NCBI RefSeq assembly: GCF_000715075.1
Contig: NC_134101.1
Location: 196,622,103 to 196,686,102, forward strand
DNA length: 64,000 bases
Reading direction: 5' to 3'
Source: Nicotiana tabacum
Taxonomy: Eukaryota; Streptophyta; Magnoliopsida; Solanales; Solanaceae
Of this stretch, positions 54,650-64,000 are shown in pieces. The notes under the pieces are model-generated. The model did not search any database, had not been told where the DNA came from, and saw only the letters and a program-made list of their open reading frames with translations. Position 1 is the stretch's first letter. Every line of letters begins with the position of its first letter. The position numbers and the translations under genes are program-made.

Positions 54650-57600
54650 AAGGTAAAGTAAGTAAATAGAAGTTCGCCCCGAGGGTTCGGGTGAGTTTCG
54701 CTCCCTTTTTCCTCACGGAATCAGGTTTATGACATTTGGAGGGACAACTCATTCCTTTTGGGAATTGGGTTTGATTTAAAGAGTGGCCACCTAATGATTA
54801 GGGTGCATTAGGACACCAAGAGGGTTTGATTTGAACAACCAGAGATTGGGTAAGGGCTTGAAATTATTTCAAGGGGAAGGTGTTAGGCACCCCTCATAAT
54901 CCACTAGTGTGGTTCCCGGCCAGACAATTATTATGAATTTGGTGCAATTAACATGTAGACAAATAAGGCTCAAATAAGAGGCGATTTCACATATAAAGGC
55001 TAAAAAATAGACAAAGTTCGGAAGAGCAATTAGAAAAGAAAGATGATTTTTTAAAAGAAGGAGTTGAAATGATAAAAGAAATGAAGAAATAAGGGAAAGG
55101 GGGTCCTAGGTTTATTAACAATATGGATCACCCCACACAATGTCCGATAATCACTCCTCAATGAGGGGCTACACGTGACGTTATCGCGTGGTCATCATAT
55201 CCATATCTACCCTTCCCACCCCATCAAGGTATTTAAAATGTGGGTTGGTCTCGTTTACTTATTGCATGCTATTACCCGTCCCAATCCTATCATTCCTGGA
55301 GGCATTTAGGACTACTAATCCTAAAGGGAGGGATATTGAGCTTATTTATAGTTTCAAAGGTAAAAACTCTAAGGCGACATACAAAACACGTATTGCAAGT
55401 TGAGGGAAAGCATATAACAAGCAGAGGCTCAAATATACCTCCTTGAACAAAGAAGCACGTAATCAGCATGACTTACACATACTGTTTAGGTCTGATTATT
55501 ATAGATGAAGAAGGACAGTTACTGAGGCAGTTTTAGTTTATTACATAACTCAGATAAGAACTCCAAATCAGGCATGCCTGCTGGTTGTAATAATTAATAG
55601 AAACAGATTTAGCTTATAATTTTACCCTAAGGCTTGCCTAAGCATTGGACAAGGATTCTATAGGCATAATATCTATTGGATTCAGAAAAGTAATGAAATA
55701 GTAGGGTCTGAAACATACTGGTTAAACTCGCTAAATAAGGGTAATCAGATTGTTAAAAGAGAGGCAAGTCTTAATGAATTGGTTATAAGTTCTGCAACTG
55801 ACAGTAACCGTGATTACCAATTTTAGCTCTATACGTGAATGAAACGGCTCAGGTTCGATTAGGAGTTCCTATAGGCATGCTTTATACGCGTTGTTGATTT
55901 TGAACCTTGTAGACATGGTGTAAAAATGCAGAAAACCTTATTGGCATAGTATCTAAATGCATAAAACTGGTTTTAATCCTACAAACATGGTATCTAGTTT
56001 GCAGAACTTTGCTTAAGGCCTATGCATATGGTATCTAGGTGTAATTGAATACGCAAAATTGAGCAATCCTATAGGCATGACTTCTACATGTATTTGAATA
56101 TGCAGAATTCAAAATACCTATAGACATAATTTCTATATGAGAATTGGATATTCAGAACAACCTATAGGCATGATGTCTATATGCATTTGAGTATATAGAA
56201 TTCAAAATACCTATAAACATGATATCTATGTGAGAATTGGGATATGCATAATTCAAAATGACCTATAGGCATGATTTCTATATGCATTTGAATATGCATA
56301 ATTCAAAATACTTATGGTATCTACCCTTTTCATACATAGTTACCCACCCTTTTCACTAACCATCCCCAAGAGTTTATTACAAATTATTACAGACCGGAAT
56401 AAAATAAGAATACATCAGAAAAATATAAATAAAAGTACAACTAGAGGAAGCCTGATTTTGACTTCCTCACTGAGTTATGAGGTAAACCAACTCCAAGAGA
56501 TCATGATCCAAAGCCTATCTCCCATTTGAGTGTGTCAAAGTTCCCTAAGAGCCTCAATGGGACTCCGGGCAATGCTCACACCCAAATGTAATATTAGAAC
56601 AGGGATAAGTGCAGTGTGGAAGGGCCAGCCCTCAAGTGTCCAAGTTCAAAGGGAGCTCAAAGGGTCCCAAGGCAAGGCTCATAAGAGGGGGACAGAACTT
56701 AAAGACTAAGAAAGTGTACAAGTGAAGAACAGAATGTTAAAAGGGGGAAAGGAGAGGGAAACAACTACAAATAAGTACCCATAAGGGGTCCAGGGGAATA
56801 GGGAAATTGTGAAGAGCCTATTGCTTAGGCAAGGGCAGGCTTTAGGCATGCCCAGCAATGGAGAATGCTAGCATACCTATAAGCCTGCTAGAACACACAT
56901 TATTAGAGGCTAGGATCCCAGGGGATCAAGTTTGATTCATGGACAATAATTTGCAGTATTGTCGTGCCTTAAACCATAGCATGAACACATAGGGATAGGG
57001 GTTTGGGATTCATAATAGAACAGGCAGAAAGAAATTTCAGCATGCTAGAGTAAGTGTTGAACTATACAGAAGCAGTAGGTAGACATGCATACAAAGGTAG
57101 TAAATAAACACATTGTTATGGTGCTGAAAACCTTAAATCAGGACATTCCAGTTTTTAAAGAAGCAAATAGAGAAAAGTAGGCAGCAGGACTTGCAAATAG
57201 GCCACAGTACAAGTAACAAGAGTAAATACTTTTGAGTATGGGTATAAGTTCAGAAAAACTATGAGTGTTAGTGTGTTTGTGTCAATGAAGAGCATGTATT
57301 TATAGTGTAAAAACAGACATAAAGAAGGTAAGAAAATAATTAAGGAACTGAGTATCAATTAAAATCAATTAGTACGAGATTTCCTTTAATTAAGGAGTTT
57401 AAACTTAAACGGTAATGAACAAAATTAATTAAGGAAATGGTTCAAGTAAGTATCTTGTGCAAAGTAGACAATTAGGGATAGATACATAGGAATTTACTTA
57501 AGGGAAGAATTTTGAAATACACGATTAAATAAATAAGTTAAAAATCAATTAGTACATAGTAAATCAAGGAGTCAGAGATTTGTAATTACTGGTCCATAAA

Positions 57601-59509
57601 TAAACCAAGTCAGAAAGGCTAAGGAAAGTTTTCAACCAAGTAACAGGGAAATCAGCAAACAAGGAAATGAATCAATCAGGCTTACACAAAGGAAGTCTGA
57701 AATTAATTAAAAATTGAAAGCCATTTTAGAGGGAAGTTCAGCACATATAAAGAGTACACAAGTATGCGAGGCTGAATTTAGGACAAAGAAAAACGTCATG
57801 CAATTGCAAAATTAGTAAGTAGTAGACTATAGGAACATGGTAGTCACATAGGTCAGTCTTAGTAACTCAGCAATGTAGAAGAGAGAGAGTATCAAATAGC
57901 ACACAAAGGGTCTAGTAGAAAGACCTTAGAAGAGTTTAACAGGGAATCAGAACCATATAAAGAAACAAAGGTCGAAACAAAGCTTTGGAAGTCTAATGGA
58001 GTAGTAGATGAGATAACTTCAGAAACTCAAAATAGGTTCAAAGAAGTTAGAGCTTTTTTTTCTTTTGAAATCAAACAAGTTCAGACATTTCAGAAAGGAA
58101 CTGAGACCTTTAACATGCATCTTTCAGTAGAAAAAACTCATGAGAAACATAGTAAGAGAACAATTTGCGAAACACAGTAGAAGAACTCATAAGAACATAG
58201 TAGAAGAAACACATAGGAAGACACAATAGAAGAACCCGTAAGAATACACTAGGAGAGACACATAAAAATCACAGTAGAAGAAACTAATAAGAAATATAGT
58301 AGAAGAAACACACAAGAGAAAAACAAAATCAGAGAAGCATCTAAATAACTTAACAAAAACCCTATATTGGAAAGATAAAGGTTTTGAAAGCATAGTTTGT
58401 TGAAAGAAATCTCGAGAAACCGTTTAAAAGTTTAGGGAAACACGGATCTAGAACAGATCTAAAGAAATCAGAAGAACCTCAAAAGTTAGGGTTTCAGAAG
58501 AAACCAGATGGTGAGAAAGGCTTGGAGAGTCGTTGATCTGAGCAGGAGAAGTCAAGATCAGGCTCGAATAACCATGGCTTGCAGGAGCAAGGCCGGAGGT
58601 GGCCATAGAACTCGAATCAAACAAGCCTGGGCCAAGTTTCTTCATGGCCAGGCTTTGAAACTTCAGTAACCAAACGTGTAGGAGTTATAGGAGGCCGGTA
58701 TAGGAATTCTATGGCCTTGCAAGCCATGAATTCCGGTGGTTTAGGTTAAAAGTGGAGGGAGGCAGCTAGGGTTTCTGAGAGAGAATTTGGGAGAGGGTGA
58801 ATTCGGGGGCGGCTACTAGTGAGAAATGATTAGGGTTTGGGGGTATTGGGAAATTAAAAAGGAAAGGGTGAGTGTGAGCCATTGATCTAAATGATCAACA
58901 GTTGGGATTAAAAGGGGGATCCATGCGGGTTATTAAGAAGGTCGTGGGTCGGGTAAATTTAAGATTTGGGCCGGGTAATGGGATCTGAAATTGGGTTCAA
59001 TTAGGGGTGCCCAATCTGGCCAAAATTGAAATACAAATGGGCTAACATTTAAATAGCCATTTTCCCTTATTTATTTTATAAAAAATAGTAAATAATTTCT
59101 GGAAATAAATTAAAGGTACTAAAATGATTAATAATATATAATTATAAAAATAAAAATACTAGAGTCAATTTTATAATTATAAACACAATTAAATCTTAAA
59201 ATTGGCTAATATTGCAATTATATGCAATTTAGCTTTTAAAATTACTAAATAAATTTGTAAAATTATACAAAATTATGTTAGCTATATTTTAGTATAAGTA
59301 TGAGAATCTAATAAGTGAATTTCCAAAATAATAATTTTGGGAATAATTATTGGATTTTTCTTGATAAAATAGGGCAATAAATTGATCTAAAAATCTTTAA
59401 AAATTAATGAAAAATAAGAAAACCCTTAGACATACTTATATATACATACATATGCTATTTGAACGGTAATTTGCATATAAAAATATACAAAAAAAATTGG
59501 GTATCAACA
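54650..59509 (-). repeat. Element E 3' LTR, about 4.9 kb
   Basis: Minus-strand LTR start TGTTGATACCC at 59509, preceded by the polypurine tract. The far end has the Tat-LTR style seen in B (GTGAGTTTCGCTCCCTTTTTCC, AAGGTGTTAGGCACCCC against AAGGTGTTAGGCATTCCC). Contains an approximately 50-bp repeat at 56068-56320 and a loose GTAGAAGAAACACAT-type repeat at 58150-58320. No gene; short open frames have no family signature. Confidence 0.75.
55890..56325. repeat. About 50-bp tandem repeat in element E LTR
   Basis: Unit CCTATAGGCATGATTTCTAT with ATGCATTTGAATATGCAGAATTC; clear starts at about 56068, 56117, 56161, 56210 and 56262. Alternate units carry TATGAGAATTGG in place of TATGCATTTGAA, so pairs of about 95-100 bp form the larger unit. 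Looser copies begin before 56068. Confidence 0.82.
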
Positions 59510-59524
59510 GCTGCCCCTCTTTAC
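59510..59524 (-). other. Polypurine tract of element E
   Basis: The minus strand reads GGTAAAGAGGGGCAGC before TGTTGATACC, the same tract as in element B. Confidence 0.85.
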
Positions 59525-60119
59525 CTGGGAAGGATGAAAGAGTTGTCGGATAAAGATATGATGGCCAATTTTGACCGAATGAAATGGCTCGAGGAGACTT
59601 AGGCTGTACTCTGGCTTTTGAGCTGCCTACATATCCCTGGTCTTATAGGAATCAGGCCATATGTAGTTCAGGATCCACCTGCGGAGTATGCCGATGGAGA
59701 CTTTTCAAAAACGGACGCGATATTGAGGACGAGGTGGATGGTCAAAGTCGAACATGGCTGCGGGAACTGGAGCGGGGTCTCTCCTGCTGAGATGGCCGTT
59801 GCTCGCCGGTTTACTTGCAAATGAGCAATACTAGCATATATTGTGTGTAAATTTAAACATGATGCAAGTTCCCATCGGACCATGAATGCTGTCTTTAGAC
59901 GGTTAGGATGACGTCCTCAGACCATGATGTCCTGGGCTATGAAGCGTATAATAAAGGATTCGCAGGCCATGAAATGATGATTTCGATCTATGCGAATGAT
60001 GCCTCCGAACTATGATGCCTTTGAATAATGATATGCAAAAGATTAAAAGGGGTCCTCAGGCCATGATATGGCGTTCTCGGGCTATGAAAATGGCGCCTCC
60101 GAACAATGACGCCTTCGGA
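59525..60119. other. Element E 3' region, no gene
   Basis: Non-coding, with diffuse GATGCCT.GGCTATGA-like phrases (59890-60115) that anticipate the next repeat. Overlapping short open frames at 59584-59883 are rejected. Confidence 0.6.
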
Positions 60120-60578
60120 TGATTTGGCGATCTTTCAGCCCATGAGATGCAGTTGGTGGCGATCTTTCAGCCGATGGGATGCAATGGGTGGAAATCTTTC
60201 AGCCATTCAAGTGTAAAAGTGGTGATCTTTCAGTCATGCAAATGTAAATAGGGCGGCGATCTTTCAGCCATGCAAATGTAAATAGCGCGGCAATCTTTTA
60301 GCCATGCAAATGTAAAGGTGGCAATCTTTCAGCCATGAAAATAAGGTGGCGATCTTTTAGCCACGCAAATGTAAAGGTGGCGATCTTTCAGCCATGCAAA
60401 TGTAAAGGTGACGATCTTTTAGCCATACAAATAATGTGGCGATCTTTCAGCCATACAAATGTAAAGGTGGCGATCTTTCGGCCATGCAAATAAGGTGGCG
60501 ATCTTTCAGCCATGCAAATGTAAAGGTGGCGATCTTTCAGCCATACAAATAAGGTGGTGATCTTTCAGCCATGCAAAT
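60120..60578. repeat. GGTGGCGATCTTTCAGCCATG minisatellite, 27-31 bp units
   Basis: About 15 units of GGCGATCTTTCAGCCATGCA followed by AATGTAAAGGT or AATAAGGT. The two spacer lengths alternate irregularly. Located between integrase and the polypurine tract, the same place as the 28395-29560 array in element B, but unrelated in sequence. Confidence 0.92.
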
Positions 60579-60745
60579 GGAGGTAGAGCTTAACCTCGGA
60601 AGGCAAAATGGTAGCCTTATGCAATGCAAGAGTGCAGACGGAGGTAGAGCTTAACCTCGGAAGGTAGAATGGTAGTCTTATGCAATGCAAGAGTGCAGAT
60701 GGAGCTAGAGCTTAACCTCGGAAGGCAGAATGGTAGCCTTATGTA
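60579..60745. repeat. 61-bp tandem repeat, 2.7 units
   Basis: Units start GGAGGTAGAGCTTAACCTCG at 60579, 60640 and 60701 (GGAGCTAGAG). Follows the minisatellite directly. Confidence 0.92.
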
Positions 60746-61501
60746 AGAAGTAAAAGGGCAAAATGATAATAGAATTTTCTTAGTTGATAGCGGATTGCGA
60801 TATTGCGACTGCTGGGATACTGTGTTTGCTGGGGACACTGCGTGCAGATAGAAGCTGTGAGTAAGTGCACGGTTCTGAGAGTTGTATTTCTGAGCAATGT
60901 GAGTCTCGTGAGTGTATAGTATATTCGATGATTTTGCAACTCAAGTGCCTGCATCCAAAGAAAAATCGTGAGTTTTGTAAAGAGGGGAGGTTAGTTCGTA
61001 TTCTCGTTGGCTCTGCTTGACCTGCTCGGCTTTGATCTGATGATACTGCATTGGGGTAGCATTGCCAAACAAGGCAATTTTGGTAATAAACATGCATGAT
61101 TTAGTAAAGTCATACATAAAAACATAATTAAGAATAGTTTTCTTTTGATGAACCAACGACTGCGACGTGGTTCAAAACATTGCAACCCTTCTTGTTACGG
61201 AATTTTGAGGGTCCTCCTCAAAATTCTGTCCCAGTTTACTGGGTTGATGCTTTTGACTATTGTTTGCGACGACTGGCTAAAATTACTTCGTAATTTTGAG
61301 GGTCTTCCTCAAAATTCTGTCCCAGTTTCTAATTGCCGGGGAAATGAAATTTTTGTTGCATTGTGACCGAACCCCTAGGGCTTCCTACGTATCCCCTCTT
61401 AAAAGGGAATCTGGTCAGGTGTAGTTCAAATTATATCATATAGGAAAGCATAAAGATTACACATAGTAACGCTTGACTCCATCTGAATTAATTGCCTTTG
61501 G
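60746..61501. other. Element E 3' untranslated region, no gene
   Basis: Contains an approximately 40-bp duplicated phrase, AATTTTGAGGGTCCTCCTCA and AAATTCTGTCCCAGTTT, at 61200-61235 and 61290-61330. No coding signature; several overlapping short minus-strand frames are shadows. Confidence 0.6.
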
Positions 61502-62758
61502 TCAGACTTCTCCGTCCATTTCTACAAGTATGAGGGCTCCTCCTGTCGGAACCCGGTGAACCATGTATGGACCCTGCCAGTTGAGAGAGAATTTCCCTTT
61601 GGCTTCATTTTGATGTGGAAAGATTTTCTTTAACAACAACTGCCCCTGTGTGAACTGTCTTAGCTTGACTCTTTTGTTGAAGGCTCTAGACATTCTGTTC
61701 TGATAAAGTTGACCATGGCAAACTGCATTCATCCTCTTTCCGTCTATGTGGGCTAGCTGCTCAAAACAATTTTTCACCCATTCTGCGTCATCGAGCTCAG
61801 CTTCCTGTATGATCCTTAGGGAGGGAATTTCTACCTCGGCGGGAATGCCTGCTTCTGTACCATAAACCAGCATATAGGGGGTTGCCCCAGTTGATGTGCG
61901 GACTGTGGTGAGGTACCATATAAGAGAAAATGATAACTTCTCGTGCCACTGTTTATGCTTCTCTATCATTTTCCTCAATATCTTCTTGATATTCTTATTG
62001 GCGGCTTCTACTGCTCCGTTTATTTGGGGTCTGTAGGCTGTAGAATTCTTGTGTCTGATTTTGAAAGTGTCACACATGGCTTTCATCAAGTCACTGTTGA
62101 GGTTTGAACCATTATCGGTAATGATTGACTCTGGAATCCCAAATCGACAAACAATACGGTCGCGGAGAAATTCTGCCACGACCTTCTTCGTTACTGCTCT
62201 ATAAGATGTTGCTTCAACCCATTTGGTAAAATTGTCAATTTCTACCAAGATAAACCCGTGCCCATTTGATGTGGCAGGTTCGATTGGTCCAATAACATCC
62301 ATTCCACAGGCAACAAATGACCATGGTTAGCTTGTTGCATTAAGCTTGTTTGGAGGTACCTTTATCATGTCTGCGTGTATCTAACAGTGGTGGCATTTCC
62401 GGACATACTGTATGCAGTCCGTTTCCATAGTCATCCAAAAGTAACCAGCACGGAGTATCTTCTTTGCTAAGACGAAACCGTTCATATGTGGACCGCAGGT
62501 CCCTACATGAATCTCCTCTAATAGCTTGGATGCTTCTTTCACATAGACACACCTTACTAATCCCAAATCAGGAGTCCTCGTATACAGGATTCCTCCGTTG
62601 TGAAAGAAATTATTGGATAACCTCCAAAGTGTGCGCTTTTGGGTAGGATTTGCAAGTTTCGGGTATTCTCCTTTCGCCAAGTATTCCTTGATATCATAAA
62701 AACCAAGGCTTTCTGTCTGCTTCTTCTTCAACCTGAGCATAATAGGCTGGCTGATCAT
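61502..62758 (-). pseudogene. Element E integrase, broken
   Basis: The zinc HHCC domain is at 62381-62560 (EEIHVGTCGPHMNGF ... CIQYVRKCHHC), cut by TAG at 62381-62383 where relatives have Gln (CHHC-stop-IHAD). A TAA at about 62326 (ATS-stop-PWSF) precedes the core. The core is open from 62302 to 61502: GMDVIGPIEP (first Asp), ESIITDNGSNLN (second Asp), INGAVEAANKNIKKIL (Glu), then the C-terminal GPYMVHRVPTGGALIL. All three catalytic acids remain. It ends MDGEV at a stop at 61502, the normal end of pol in this clade. Confidence 0.92.
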
Positions 62759-63160
62759 GGACCTTTACCGGAATAGGATCAATGAAGTTTTTATCTGGAT
62801 GTTGTATCATAGAGGACAGGGTCACCAATGCATCGGCGAACTCATTCTGGATCTGGGAACATGTTGGAATTCCGTCTTTGTGAACCTCTTTCTCAATTCC
62901 TGTGCATAGTGCAGATACGGGAGTATCTTGGAGTTCTTGGTTGTCCATTCTTCCCGGACATGATGTATAAGAAGGTCTGAATCTCCGATCACTAGCAACT
63001 CTTGAATGTTCATGTCCATGGCCATTTTGAGCCCTATGATGCAGGCTTCATACTCGGCCATATTGTTGGTGCAGGGAAACCTGAGCTTGGCAGACACCAG
63101 ATAATGCTGACTGGTTTCTGATACTAGGACTGCTCATATGCCAACTCCTTTGATATTTGC
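62694..63160 (-). pseudogene. Element E second (archaeal-type) RNase H and linker
   Basis: FFDGAANIKGVGI, a TGA stop, then AVLVSETSQHYLVSAKLRFP, NNMAEYEACIIGLKMA and LLVIGDSDLLIHHV give the Asp-Glu-Asp set of the extra RNase H domain. Tat elements acquired it in addition to the Ty3 RNase H. The following linker (QNEFADALVTLSSMI, PIPVKVHDQPAYYAQ) leads to integrase with frame changes. Confidence 0.88.
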
Positions 63161-64000
63161 TGCTCCATCGAAAAACATTCTCAACCGTCATAGGATTCCG
63201 CAATGTATTTTCATAGTGAATGATACCTCTTCATCAGGAAAATACATTTTTTGGGGTTCGTATTCTCCATCCACGGGGTTTTAAGCAAGGTGATCTGCTA
63301 GTGCTTGTCCCTTGATTGCCTTCTGAGTGATGTAAATAATGTCATATTCGCTCAATAGTATTTGCCACTTGGCTAGCTTGCCAGTGGGCATGGGCTTCTA
63401 GAAGATGTACTTTAAAGGATCTATCCTTGATATGAGATATGCACTATAGGCACAGAAGTAGTGCCTCAGCTTCTGAGCTACCCAAGTCAAAGCACAACAA
63501 GTGCGCTCTAACAGAGAATATCGGGCCTCATACGGGGTGAACTTCTTACTGAGGTAATAGATGGCCTGCTCCTTCCTCCCCGTTTTGTCATGCAGCCCCA
63601 GAACGCAACCGAAAGCTCCATCCAATACTGCAAGGTAGAGTAATAGAGGTCTACCTGGCTCTGGCGGGACCAAGACAGGTGGTGTTGACAGGTACTCCTT
63701 GATTCTGTTGAAAGCTTTTTGGCCGTTATCAGTCCATTTGGTAGCGCCGTCCTTCTTCAACATCTTAAAGATTGGCTCACAGATAATCGTAGATTGTGCT
63801 ATGAACCGGTTGATGTAGTTAAGTCTCCCCAAGAAACGCATCACGTCTTTTTTGTTCTTTGGCGGTGACAATTCTTGAATAGCTTTGACCTTTTATGGAT
63901 CTAGTTCTATTCCTCGGTGACTCACAATGAACCCAAGTAGTTTCCCAGCAGGAACCCCGAATACACACTTTGCGGGATTCAGTTTTAGGTTGTACTTTCT
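63161..64000 (-). pseudogene. Element E RT C-terminus and Ty3 RNase H, partial
   Basis: From the window edge down: AGKLLGFIVSHRGIELDP, then SPPKNKKDVMRFLGRLNYINRFIAQ (RT thumb), KWTDNGQKAFNRIKEYL, and RNase H PLLLYLAVLDGAFGCVL...KKFTPYEARYSLLERTCCALTW. A stop at 63398-63400 (KYIF-stop-KPMPTGKLAKWQ) stands where relatives have Gln. A TAA in HLA-stop-NPVDGEYEPQ lies at about 63281. The RT catalytic box lies outside the window. Confidence 0.9.

Larger units (their letters stand above)
54650..64000 (-). mobile_element. Element E: Tat-type LTR retrotransposon, partial (continues past window)
   Basis: Minus-strand element. A very long 3' LTR (to 59509) and polypurine tract precede a 3' region with tandem repeats. 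Integrase, a second archaeal-type RNase H and RT/RNase H follow. The extra RNase H between the RT/RNase H and integrase defines the Tat clade. The start of pol, gag and the 5' LTR lie beyond 64000. Frameshifts and stops show it is inactive. Confidence 0.88.

Noticed and set aside
59584..59883. Overlapping 68-71 residue frames on both strands
   Set aside because: Mutual shadows in the 3' region of element E; no family signature.
60120..60578. CRISPR-like short repeats with spacers
   Set aside because: Spacers are two recurring versions of the same short sequence and the locus lies in a plant retroelement 3' region; no cas genes.
1..64000. A novel defence, biosynthetic or regulatory gene system
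   Set aside because: Every recognisable coding stretch belongs to a known transposon family or to the CYP94 pseudogene; nothing else shows a conserved open frame.

Overview
The window looks like a heterochromatic, transposon-packed stretch of a dicot plant nuclear genome. Solanaceae, and Nicotiana in particular, is the best guess from the style of the LTR elements and of the one host gene; this is inference, since no search was run. Codon-level decay, spliced-gene remnants, tRNA-Met primer sites, plant chromoviruses and a plant L1 LINE with a C-terminal RNase H all exclude a prokaryotic source. I see no intact host gene, tRNA, rRNA or CRISPR array.

Layout. (1) 1-7889: a Ty3/gypsy chromovirus of Tekay/Del type on the minus strand (element A), with its 3' LTR cut by the window edge and its 5' LTR at 5045-7889. 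(2) 7890-24536: a broken CYP94B-type cytochrome P450 gene on the plus strand. Its N-terminal part is removed by element A. Its coding region is split just before the haem-binding exonic segment by a 7.5 kb terminal-inverted-repeat element of MULE style (8868-16422) that contains about 5 kb of a 149-bp satellite. Its 3' UTR is split by a full-length L1 LINE (16787-23786, minus strand, 13-bp target duplication). A SINE-like tRNA-derived head lies further downstream. (3) 24537-48697: a Tat/Ogre-type LTR element on the minus strand (element B) with a gag remnant and no pol. A non-autonomous LTR element on the plus strand (element D, 30074-40375, target duplication CCTTC) is nested inside it. (4) 48698 to about 54640: a second Tekay-type element on the minus strand (element C) with both LTRs truncated. 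(5) about 54650 to beyond 64000: a second Tat-type element on the minus strand (element E), with a very long LTR, a 3' region of tandem repeats, and decayed integrase, second RNase H and RT/RNase H.

The pieces form a record of nested insertion and decay, not a working gene set. Three themes recur. Nonsense mutations in the retroelements fall repeatedly on glutamine codons as CAG to TAG, as expected from deamination at methylated CHG sites. Tandem repeats arise in the same place of unrelated-looking Tat elements, between pol and the polypurine tract. A transposon carries a satellite array with six-monomer higher-order structure. I found no undescribed enzymatic or defence system. The most unusual material is repeat biology: the satellite inside the TIR element, the LTR stem-loop repeats of element D, and an LTR of D patched with a piece of a foreign LTR.
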